Assembly (NCBI GenBank): GCA_026770585.1
Contig: MU647121.1
Coordinates: 14,919-44,275, forward strand
Reading direction: 5' to 3'
Length of the DNA stretch: 29,357 nucleotides
DNA from: Baffinella frigidus
Taxonomy: Eukaryota; Cryptophyceae; Cryptomonadales; Baffinellaceae
The notes under the pieces were generated by a model. It was not told where the DNA came from. It saw only the letters and a program-made list of their open reading frames with translations, and searched no databases. Shown piece after piece: positions 1-11,600 of this stretch (the stretch's first letter is position 1; each line of letters starts with the position of its first letter). A program made the position numbers and the translations under genes.

Positions 1-68
1 CTCTCTCTCTCTCTCTCTCTCTCGCTCTCTCTCTCCCTCGTCTCTCTCTCTCTCTCTTCTCTCTCTCT
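1..68. repeat. (CT)n microsatellite at left edge
   Basis: Nearly pure CT dinucleotides. The right edge also ends in (CT)n, so the contig probably breaks in such tracts. Confidence 0.95.
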
Positions 69-101
69 CGGGGTGAGGATTCAGAGTGTAGGGAGTGCCA
101 C

Positions 102-188
102 CAGAAAGGTTCGCCATGGGTGGTCTTCATGTCGAGGGGGAAGTTGAAGAGCAGCTGCTTGATCGAGTTGCTGAACAGCTGCTCGAAC
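102..188 (-). CDS. UBA1: UBA1 exon 27 (last in window)
   Basis: Encodes (R)[20 protein letters not shown] then KTTHGEPF(W), matching YSNNIRQLLHNFPPD....GAPFW. Donor TTCTG/GTGGCA; the tryptophan codon would be completed by the next exon, off the left edge. Confidence 0.93.
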
Positions 189-2440
189 CTGGGTTAGGGT
201 ACGGGTTTTACGGTTCAGTGTGCAGGGTTCCGGGTTTCTGCTTGATCGAGTTTGAACCTGGTTCATCGTTCGGGTTTCGGGTTTCATGTTTCGGGTTTCG
301 GGTTTCGGGTTTCGGTGTTTCGGATTTCGGGTTTCGGAAACCTCTTGCCAGTTTCGGGTTGGGTTTTGGGGGTTTGGGATTCCGGGTTCAGGGTTTAGGG
401 TTTACACCCGAACCTCTTGCGGGGTTTGGGCCTCAGGTTTCGGTGTTTCGGGTTCTGTGTTTCGGGTTTCTGGTTTCGGGTTTCGGGAACCTCTTGTGGG
501 TTTCGGGTTGGGTTCTGGGTTTCCGGGTTTCGTGTATCGGGAACGAACCTCTTGCGGCCCCACGCGATGCAATCGTTCCAATTCTTCGGCCGGGCATCCC
601 CGATCGTCTCCGACACGGAGGAGACCTGCGCCGAGATGAGTCATCACGTCAGCAATCCACGCCGAGATGAGTCATCACGTCAGCAATTCATGCTGACATG
701 AGTCATCATGTCAGCAATCCACGTCAGCAATCCAAAAGTCGACGGTTGAGTACCGGCACGGTCGACTTTTTCCATGTAAAGGGGGCCCCGAGTGTTTCAG
801 ACACGGAAGATACCTGCTCCGAGATGAGTCCGAGATGAGTCATCGCGTCAGCAATCTTCCAAACGTCGACTGATTAGTACCGGCACGGTCGACTTTTGCC
901 ATTATTGACGAGATTCCAGGCGTCCCCGAGTGCATTCAACAAAACCACCGTGTGGGAGAAGTTCAATAGTGAATCATTGGTATTTGGGGATAGACCGTGC
1001 TCTTGGCGGTGGTGGGCTGGTTCGAAAGAATATTTATTTTACGTCACTTATAACATGGACCACAACGGTCGACTTTTGCCATGGTTCAGCATAGAAAAAA
1101 CACAGAGCAGGACGGAAAATGGCTCCAAGGGAGGATACCGACTCTTCTCAAGTTGACAAGCTGGGTGCGTGGTACAAATCCGTCAACTTTGAAGCGGAAA
1201 AGAGGGGGGAGACCGTGCCCTTGGCGGTGGTGGGTTGGCTGGTGAGCGTCTGGAAGAACTTCTCCTCGTCTGCTACGTACGATGCCGCGTCCTCCACCGC
1301 CTGTTTTCGGGTTAGGAATATATTTAATTAATTTAGTAAGGATTAATTTATTTATTTACTTGTTCAATAAAAGTTTGTTTATTTATTTGTCATTTAATTG
1401 GGGTTTATTTACATAATTAGAGTTTGGGGTTATGGGTTCAGGGGTTAGGGTTTGAATGGAACTTCTCCTCGTCTGACAGGTACGACGCCGCGTCGTCCAC
1501 CGCCTGCGATCGGAACACCTCATTGTTACTGGTGCCCCGCGCGACTGTTCTGCGACTGTTCTGCGACTGTTCTACGACTTTCTGCGACTGTTCTGCGACT
1601 GTTCTACGACTTTCTGCGACTGTTCTGCGACTGTTCTACGACTTTCTGCGACGGTTCTATCCTCGTCTGACACGGACGATGCCGCGTCATCCACCACCTG
1701 CGATCGGAACGACGGGCTACTGTTGCCATCCACTCAAAAGGCCACGACGAACCAAACCCCCCAGATATCAGAAGGGTACGTGACCTTTCCCTGTACAGTT
1801 CGAAGGAAAGGATTTTAAGATTGCAGCCTGCTGAGTGGATACATACGTATGAAAACAGTGCACACCCCGCCTGCGAGAGGAACACCTCTGGTTACTGCTG
1901 CTCCGCGCCCGGACACGCGTACCACACGGTGGACTACCAACCTTTCATCAAAAGTCAACTTGCCTTGATGCAATTAACTTGAAGGATTTTCTGGTGCAAT
2001 TTGGTCACGCAGCACCCTGAATTCCAGCCCCAACGAAACTTTCGTAGCCCACCGTATGGATATCCCGTCAATACCGCATGCGAATCCACGGCCGGCCAAG
2101 AGTGGCAAATTCAGTACGCGACGTTTCGTTTCGTGGTACTAACTGAGTTTGCCTTCCCCGACTTTCCACACGCGGTGATCGACTTTTGGCCTTTTTTCAG
2201 AATCAACTTTACACGTGCATTGTGAAATTTCGACTTGTGACCTGGCGTGGTCGACCCTGAAACCAAAGCATTTCCTGCTCAACGAGCCTGGCGTGCTTTG
2301 CAGTAAATACATCCCCCTCGTACCTGTTCGAAGACGCCCTCGCGTGCCCACTGGATGGTGTGCTCGATCGCGTTCGGGAAGTCCTCAACATGTAGTTGTA
2401 CAGTCCATACATCTGTTTTATAATCACTTCCTGGTACTAA

Positions 2441-2473
<33 letters not shown>

Positions 2474-2547
2474 CACATAAACATATAAATATACATTTAC
2501 ATATAATTTACATATACAAATACATATAATTTATAAATTCCAAGTAG

Positions 2548-2603
<56 letters not shown>

Positions 2604-5600
2604 TTCCATACAAACGGAATATACATATTATATATATATATATATATACATACATACATACACACACACATACATCTAGCGTATAGAGGGGCCTCGCACC
2701 TGCTTGAAGACGCCCTCGAAGTCGTCGCGCGCCCACTGGATGGTGTGCTCGATCGCGTTCGGAAAGTTCTTCAGCGTGCAGATCGGGATCGCCTGCCATC
2801 CCAAATCCCTTTCTTACAAAATTTATAAAAAGTCGTAGTTTTTATGTTTGAATCTAGTGGCCGTGAGACGCAGAAACTGAGATGGCGACGCGTTCTTGGA
2901 GCCATTTGCCATGCAAGGTTCAGTCGCGGCTTTACAAAGCACGAAAGATCAAAGCGCGTTCGGGAAGTTCTTCAGCGTGCAGATCGGGATTGCCTGCAGG
3001 GGTGTAACGTTTAGGGGTTACTAACTGAGACGCTCTTTTGGAGCCATCTACAGCTCTGAGATGCTTTCTTGGAGCCATTTACCGTCACAAACTCCACTCA
3101 CGGCTTTACAAAACATCAAAATCATGGCGTTCTCGAAACCGGTTTGGGGGGTGAAGGAATGGCTCCAAGACCTTCTCGGGGGGGTCGCGCGAGGAGGAGT
3201 AGGATTCCGTCAAGTGCGGGATCACCACCTGTTTCGGGACACGATTCAGTGTTGGACACACCTACTGTTGCACACGATCAGTGTTGGACACACCTATTCT
3301 TGGACACGATCGGTGTCCGGCACACATGATTGGTGTCGGACACACTTATCCGGGACACGATTGGTGTCCGACACACTTATCCGTGGACACGATGCAGCGA
3401 TCCGAATCGCCACCAGTTCGGGGACACGATCAGTGTTGGGCACACTTAATCGTGGACACTGTCAGTGTCCGGCACACTTATTCGGGGACACGATCAGTTT
3501 CCGGCACACGTGATGGCGGGCAAGATCAGTGTACGACACACGCGATGATGAGCAATATCAGTGAACGACACACCTGTTCATGGACACAATGAGTGTCCGG
3601 CACACCTCTTCGTGGACGTGATGAGTGTTGATGGACACGACTGAATACTACCTGGACGTCGCTCTTGGTGCCAAGGGTCCTTCAAGGACAAGATCAGTGT
3701 CCAGCAGACCAATTGGTGGACACGATGAGTATCCGGCACACCTCTTCTTGGACACGAGCGCACCGTCGCGTCCAAACAGAGCGTGTCCTACACACTATCA
3801 CGTCCAGAAAATGAGTGTCGGACACGTACCTGGACGTTGCCCTTGGTGCCGAGGGTGCCGCTCTCGAGGAGCGGCTTCTGGACAAGACCAGTGTCCGGCA
3901 CACCTATTCGGGGACACGAGCGAATACCTGGACGTTGCGCATTTGACCTATTTGGAGCTGCATGTAGCCTACTCGGCGTGTTACCACGTCTCGTCTAACG
4001 CCCCCCCTTCGCCACCTGTACTATACTGCGTCTTCTGGACATGATCGCATACCTGGACGTTGCCCTTGGTGCCGAGAGTGCCGCTCTCGAGGAGGGGCTT
4101 CTGCATGTACACGCACCGCTGGTCCATGTACGTCCGCGCCTGCACGATTAGGGTTCATTTATCGATTAGGTCGAGACAATGTTAAGCAGGAAAAAGCGTG
4201 CAAGATCACAATTTTCGCCGCCGGCACACGGGCGTTGCATCACTTTGGTTTTTGGCGACAGAAATTACCACACAATTTATTTACTCGTCCTAAGTTGACA
4301 ATGATTCTACTACACGTAAACACCGTATTCAATGATACCTGGACGTTATCGAGAGCGTTGCAGACGCCGTGGAGGTTGTCGAAGAAGTCATCTCCGAAGA
4401 TGTGCTCCGTGTCGCTCCCCACCCGCGTCTCGTACGTCTTCACCTGCCAACAGTCAATTTGTTAAGATAGAGAGAGCGCGAGGGAGCGAGGGAGCGAGGG
4501 AGCGAGGGAGCGAGCAAGAGAGAGAGAGAGAGACTGAGAGAGAGACTGAGAGAGGGAGAGAGGGAGAGTTGGTATATTGAAGTATTTGTGAAGATGGCGG
4601 AGCAGACGATGTGCTCCGAGCCGCTCCCCACACGCGTCTCGGAGGTCTCCACCTGTGAAAAGTCGATTTGTCGAGATGTTTGATTTGCTTAGGTTTAGGG
4701 TTTACTGTTTAGGGTTGAGGGTTGAGGGTTGAGGGTTTAGGGTTTAGAGTTAAGGGTTTGGGGTTTAGGGTCTAGGGTGTAGGGTTGAGGGTGTAGGGTT
4801 TAGGGTGTAGGGTTTGGGGTGCAGGGTTTAGGGTTTAAGACAGACCTTGAAACCGGGGTGCATGTCCGTGACCTTCTCCCCCACGGCCGTCGACTTGTTG
4901 GCTCAGGGTGTTTTAGACGCCGCGTGTGGTGTTGGATTCACCTTGTTCGGTATTGCGCCAGGGCCACATTTGCATCATGGAGGCCCGATTTCGTCTCCCA
5001 GTTATTGTACTTTTCGGGTCAGCGCGGATTTTGGATCGGGGTCAGGGAGTCGGGAAAAATTGAAAATATCGAAAAAGGGCTCTAGTATTTGTGACATATT
5101 ATGGGTGGGGGGTGCATCTTGTCATCATATCAATGCATAAGATAGCATAAAATCAAAAATATCGAAAAAGGGCTCTAGTATTTGTGACATATTATGGGTG
5201 GGGGGTGCATCTTGTCATCATATCAATGCATAAGATAGCATAAAACTTTAGATGGACGCACCAATTATCGAGATTTTCATTTCCCGACACCCCGACCCGA
5301 CCTCGAGAAAATCTGCGCTGACCCGAAAAGTACAATACAAACCGTGGGCTGGGCAGGATGAAAAGACTGATGAGTTGTGAGGGGCGCGGACCTTGAAGCC
5401 GGGGTTCATGTCCGTGACTTTCTCGCCCGCGGTGGTTGACTTGAGCTTGTTGATGTCGCTCGGCCGGAACAGGAACTGCTCGGGTTTAGGGTGTAGGGTT
5501 TAGGGTTTAGGGTTTAGGGTTTAGGGTTTAGGGTGTAGGGTGTAGGGTTTGGGGTTTAGGGTTTAAGGTTTAGGGTTTCGGGTTCCATGTCGGTTACGTT

Positions 5601-8600
5601 TCCAACACCGTGTCCATCTATCAGAACCAGACACGTCTCGTTCCGCGACGGAACTCATTCCTGCAGGAATTGCTTCTCTCAAGTGTTTCTACGCAGAAAC
5701 ACTTGTGAGTAGTGTGGCCAGAAAATTTTGAGAGAAGTGTGGGCTGAAACACTTGAGAGTTTTTGGGGAGCCAAATAAATATTGTGCACAAACCTGGCGG
5801 TTGAGGTTGAACTTTTCGATGGTGCCTCCATCAAAAAGTCCAACCTCAAACCGACTGTCGGTTACGCGACCAACGCCGTGTCCATCTATCAGGCCAAGTA
5901 CCCGAAAAACTCGAAAACAGAGCGGGGGAGGCAAAAAAGAATATATATATATATATTGTGTGTACGTACCTGGCATACACAATATCTACTGGAACAACAC
6001 CTGGCATACACAATATTTATTTGCAGAAAAAACTGGGGGGGGTCGCAACCTGGCGGTTGAGGTTGGACTTTTCGATGGTGTCCATGTCCGTGACGTGCAC
6101 CAGGCCCGTCGGGCCGCACCCCACCCCCATCATCGCCCAGTTCTTCAGCACCTCGCACCTGTCGAGTTTATGGTTTAGGGTTTAGGGTGGGGAGTGGGCT
6201 GTGGCGTGAAGGGCTTCACGTTTCTGGTTTCGATTTCGGGTTTGGGGTTTGGGGTTTCGGGTTCGGGATCAAGGATGTAGGGTTGCGCCTACTGTTCAGG
6301 GTTCTGGGTTTCGGGTTTCTGGAGTATAATTCGTAAACCGCACGCTACGGATTCGGGTTTCGGATGTATACACCCTAACACTGAAACCGGGTTCATAAAG
6401 CCGAAACCGGGTTTGGAAGTTTGAGGAACCCGAAAGCGCCAACGAGGAAGTACTTGAGGTTCATAAGCATTTCGTGCAATGTTCTCCCGCAGCACACGTT
6501 TCGTTCCGGGTTTCGGGTATATCCCCCCTAATCAGAAACCGGGTCTATAAACCCTAAGCCATGTTCTAAAAACAAGAACAAAGGGTTATAGACCCGAAAA
6601 AGGGTTCATGAACCCGAAAAGAGGGTGATCACTCCGAAAAAACGGTTGGAAGGTTAACTCCGAAAAAAAAGGTATAACTCCGAAGATAGGGTTGGACGGA
6701 CCCGATAGCGCCAGCGCCAACGAGGAAGTACTTGAGGTTCGTGAGCTTTTCGTGCACCGTCTTCCCGAAGCACAGGATCTGCGAATCGTACCTGTTTCGG
6801 GCTTCGGGTTGAGAGATTGGAAGAGAGGTTTTGAGATCTGGTGGCATCTGCAAGCAGTGCCTGGTGCAAATGCACTATTCGATCCTTCCGACGCACACGA
6901 TCTGCGAATCGTACCTACTTGCGGGTCACGAAACGCGTCAAAACAATCCTCCTGAATTACGACATTGTGATTCGAAAAAATCTAAAATATCCAGAATGTC
7001 AAAAACATCTAAAATATCCAGAATGTCAAAGATGCATTCATGGCGAGATGCGCACCGGCCGCCGTCGCCTTGAATTTCTTCAGGAAAGAGCTCTTCGTCC
7101 TCAATACACACTCAAAACACAGAGTTTGGAGGAGACTGGTCTTCAAGACACACCCAACACCCAACGTTTCGAGGTCAAGACACACTCAAACGCAGCGTTT
7201 GAGGGACGCTGATCCCCAAGACACACGCAAAACACAACGTTTCGAGGTCAAGGCACACTCAAAACGCAGCGTTTGGGGGACGCGCACCGGCCGCCGTCGC
7301 CTTGCATTTCCTCAGCAGAAAGCTCCTCGTCCGGAAGGGCCTGGTGTAGGATTTAGGGTTTAGGGTTCAGGGTTCAGGGTTCAGGGTTTAGGCTTTAGGG
7401 TTTAGGGTTTAGGGTTTGGGGTTTAGGGTTTAGGGTTTAGGGTTTAGGGTTTAGGGTTTAGGTAGAGTTTAGTAAGGGTGTGTTGGGGGTTTAGCAATGA
7501 TTTATGGACCTCAGATGCGTCGAAGACAAAGTGCTGGTTGATCGGCGTGAACTTCCCTTTGGACCAGGAAACTCACATTCCAGGGTCTTGATAGGGGTGT
7601 AAACCAGGGTCTTGATATGCCTTTAGGGTTATACCTCGGAGGCGTCAAAAACGAAGTGCTGGTTGCAACCAGGCCACGCCGGCGTCAACCTCCCAGTCAT
7701 CCGGGGAGTGCGTCACCATTCCCGGTACACTCCGAAGAAAAGAAAACTAAACTTAGAAATGCGCGTGCCCTGTAGCCTCCTGGGCGGTAGGGACCTCGGA
7801 GGCGTCGAAGACAAAGTGTTGATTGATCGGCGTGAACTTGCCGGTCACGCCCTTCATCACTTCCTGCGCCGTGATGCTGCCGGGGGGGGTAGAATTTAGG
7901 GTTGGTGCGTGTGTTAATGGATTGGTCCGGCCGCAGCATCACCTCCAGCACCGTGATGCTGCGGGGGGGGGTTAGGGAATAGGGGAAAGGGAATAGGGAA
8001 CAGGGATTCGAGTCTAGTGTCATTGACAGGTTTCACACACGATACTCCCTAACCGTTTGGGGTTTGGGGTTTCGGCTTGGATGTGTGTGTGTGTGAGAGA
8101 GGAGGGGGGGGAGGGGGAGGGGGGGGGGGGGCAGCCGAACGGACTACACCCTACACCCTAAACCTCAAACCCTAACCCCCAAACCTGGCAATGAAGGACG
8201 CAATCGGCTCCGCACACGGAGCTGGCTGACTATGCTTAAGTTGACATAGTATCTTCGCGGTACACATCCGTCAACTTCAGGGCGAAAACTCGCCCGGTCT
8301 CGCGAAATTAGTAAGCCCAAATAGACTGGAACCTGCCAATGCCGGAAGCAATCGGCGCTCCGTGCGCTGATCCGGCTCTTTTTCTTTTTCGCCCTAACGT
8401 TGACGGATTGGTACCATAAACCCAGCACGTCAACTTAAGCATAGGCAGCCAACCCGAGTGTGACAGAGCGAGAACCTGCCAATGGCGAATGCGTTTTTTT
8501 GGGAGACAAACGTGTACATCAAGGTCTCTGCCTTCACCTAACGCCCCCCCCCCCTAAACACATAGCTGCCGATGACGGAGGCTATGGGCGCGAGATCCGC

Positions 8601-11600
8601 GCGCGAGACGCGAGTGAGGTCCGAGAAAGGTTGGCTGAATATGCCTCAGCTGACACGCTGGGTGCACGGTACCAACCCGTCAACTTAAGGGCAAAACGAG
8701 CCCGGTACCAACCCGTCAACTCCAGGGCAAAACGAGCCCGGCCTCGGCCGTGTGGTGAGACGAAATAGACAGTGGCAGAGAGCGAGAACCTGCCGATGAC
8801 GGAGGCGATGGGCGCGAGCTCCGCGCGTGACACGCGAGAGAGGTTCCGCATCAGCGCCGCGTCCACCTGTCGCGTCCAGAGAATACACGTTGAAAATACT
8901 GATATCACTCAAGTTGAAAATACTAATATCACTGTTTAAAATACGAATATCATATATATTATTATTAGTACCAGTCCTGTGTCGTGTCCGCTATTATGTT
9001 ATTGACACTTGCCCGGCCCCCAAACGGTGCGATTTACGAGGGGGTGGGACGCGAGACAGGTTCCGCATCAGCGCCGCGTCCTCCTGTCAAGGGTTAAGGG
9101 TTCAGGGTCCAGGTCACAGGGTTTGGGGTTTAGGGTTTAGGGTTTAGGATTTGGAGTTCAGGTTTCAGGGTGCAGGGTTTGGAGAGACACGTGGCCGTCC
9201 CCCAAACAGAGAGCTTTGCACGCCTTCGACACGCGCGAGAGGGTGAGGGTGAATCCTAAACCCCAAACCCGAATGAGGGTCAACTCGACACGCGCGAGAG
9301 GGTCTAACCCTAATCTCCCAAACCCTAATCCCTAACTAAGAAACCGCAACTCGGAACGGAGGTATCCTAAACCCTAAACCCTTAATCCTTAACCCTAAGC
9401 CCTAAGCCCTAAGCCCTAATTAGGAATGAGGAGTCGGAACTGACGTAGCTCGTCGATCCCCAAAACCCTAAGCCCTAAACCCTCATGAGGAAGTCGCGAG
9501 TCGGAAAGGAGGGACCTCGACGACCCCAGACCCTGAGCCATGCACCCTAAGCCGTAAACCCTCATCAGGAAATCGCAAATACGGAAAGGAGGGACCTCGT
9601 CAACGGTCGGCTTGTTGATAATCTTGCCATCCTCTGTGATAATCTGCCAACCAGACAAAGGGGGGTTGGATTAGCTTTGGGCAAAGGGGGTTTGGATTAG
9701 CTTTAGGCAACCAGACAAAGTGGGGTTGGATTAGTTCCGACACATAATTCATTTCACACCAAGGGAATTAATCTTCTTGCCATGCTCTGCGATAATCTGC
9801 AAACGAAGGGGAATTAGCATTTAGGCGCGTTCCTACACAAAATTTATTTTGAAGGAAAATGAGCATTTAGGCGCGTTCCTAGAACGGTGTGCAGAGATGT
9901 TGGCCACGGAAATAATAAAAATGGTAAAAGTTGACGGTTGTGGTACAGTACCAGGGATTTGGGGTTTGGGGTGTAGGCAGGGTGTAGGGTGTAGGGTGTA
10001 GGGTGTAGGGTGCAGGGTGCAGGGTGTAGGGTTTTGGGTGTATGGTGTATGGTGTATGGTGTATGGTGTATGGTGTATGGTGTATGGTGTATGGTGTATG
10101 GTGTATGGTGTATGGTGTATGGTGTATGGNNNNNNNNNNNNNNNNNNNNNNNNNNNNNNNNNNNNNNNNNNNNNNNNNNAGGGTGTATGGTGTATGGTGT
10201 ATGGTGTATGGTGTAGGGTGAAGGGTGAAGGGTGAAGGGTGTAGGGTGTAGGGTGTAGGGTGTGTTGTTGGGCTCGCAACTTCCTTGTTGAATCCCAGGG
10301 CGAGAGAGAGAGAATTGACGCGAGGTTCTTCGCGTGCGTCGCGCGAGGCCACGCCAGGTCATAAACGCGAATTACAAAACGCAACATTTCGCGCTAAAAG
10401 TGTCAACCTACCTTATCCTGGTACAGATTCTTATTATTCCGCAGGCAAATGGCTCCACTTTCCTTCCTCTTTGTTGAATCCCTGCGCGAGTACGAGGATC
10501 GTCGCGTGATCCAAGGTTTCGTTTCAGGTTTCGGGTTTCTGGTTTCGAATCCGGGCCTGCACCAAACCTTGGCAGGGTTCATGGCTTAGGTACCTCCTTG
10601 TTGAAGCCCTGGGCGAGCTCGAGGATCATGTGGTGGTCCTCCTCGTGTGTTGCGCGCGGGTATCCGTTGAGCTGCGCCGAGAACGAGTCCAAGGCCTGCG
10701 ACACGCCACCCGTCAGCATACCATATATCCAGCATACCATATATGTATGGAACTCTCCCCACGCCAGAGGGCTCGAAGGAAAAGGCCGTTTACGAGAAGG
10801 CTGCCTGTGTCCTGTGTGTACCAGGAACGAGAGAAATGTCCACGTTGGACATCGATTTGTACGAGGCGGATCGTCGCGTGGTCCTCCTCCTCGTGCGTCG
10901 CGCGCAGGAACCCGTTCAGCTGTGCCCAACCAATCCAAAGCCTACTCCCACAAACACGTTCAGGGTTGTGCTTAGGGTTAAATGTTTAGGTTTGGGGCTT
11001 TGGGTTTTAGGGTTTGGGGTTTAGGGTTTAGGGTTTAGGGTTTAGGGTTTAGGGTTTAGGGTTTATGTTTTAGGGTTTAGGGTTTAGGGTTCAGGGTTTG
11101 GGGTTGAAGGTTTCGTCTTCAGGCTTTAGGGTTTAGGGCTTAGGGCTTAGGGTTTAGGGTTTAGGGGGGGCACCCAAAATCCGAGGAGGAGCAGGCGTTC
11201 CCGATCTATTTTCCCGTAGTGGGAGGTTGTGAATCGGCTCCAACTTCCGCAAAAAGGAGGGCCCTCCAATACCCTGAAGCAAAACCGACGGTGCGTTCTT
11301 TGGGGGTACTTGGAATCCGAGGAGGAGCTGGCGTTCCCGGTCGATTTTGCCGTAGTCGGAGGTTGTGAATTGCGTTTAGTGAGATGTCGTTGTACCGAGC
11401 AATTAGAACCACGAACATATATGGACCGATCGTAGTACCACGAACATAAACGGATTGATGAAATTAGTACCACGGACATAAATGGACCGATCTGCGAACC
11501 CCTCTGTGTGGACCTGGAATCCGAGGAGGAGCTGGCGCTCGCGGTCGATTTTGCCGTAGTCGGAGGTTGTGAATTGCGGGTCTTGCAGGGACTGCCGCAG

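Larger units (their letters stand above)
4444..5391 (-). other. UBA1 intron 20
   Basis: From its 5' end (right): a 335-bp inverted-repeat element, a copy of exon 20 (4845-4901), a TTTAGGG/TTGAGGG array (4691-4835), a copy of the exon-21 acceptor edge (4603-4653) and a (GA)n/GGGAGCGA tract (4468-4568). Confidence 0.85.

Noticed and set aside
2895-3082. Possible dinoflagellate spliced-leader remnants (TTGGAGCCATTT phrases)
   Set aside because: The phrase reads ATGGCTCCAAG in reverse, not the spliced-leader TTTTGGCTCAAG, and it recurs as a local intron repeat.
3237-3930. CRISPR array
   Set aside because: Units are diverged tandem repeats with no unique spacers, within an intron of a eukaryotic gene.
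9833-10387. Long minus-strand ORF of HHTPYTI-type repeats
   Set aside because: It is a translation of the TGTATGG/TGTAGGG array and runs through the N gap; no protein family and no splice logic.
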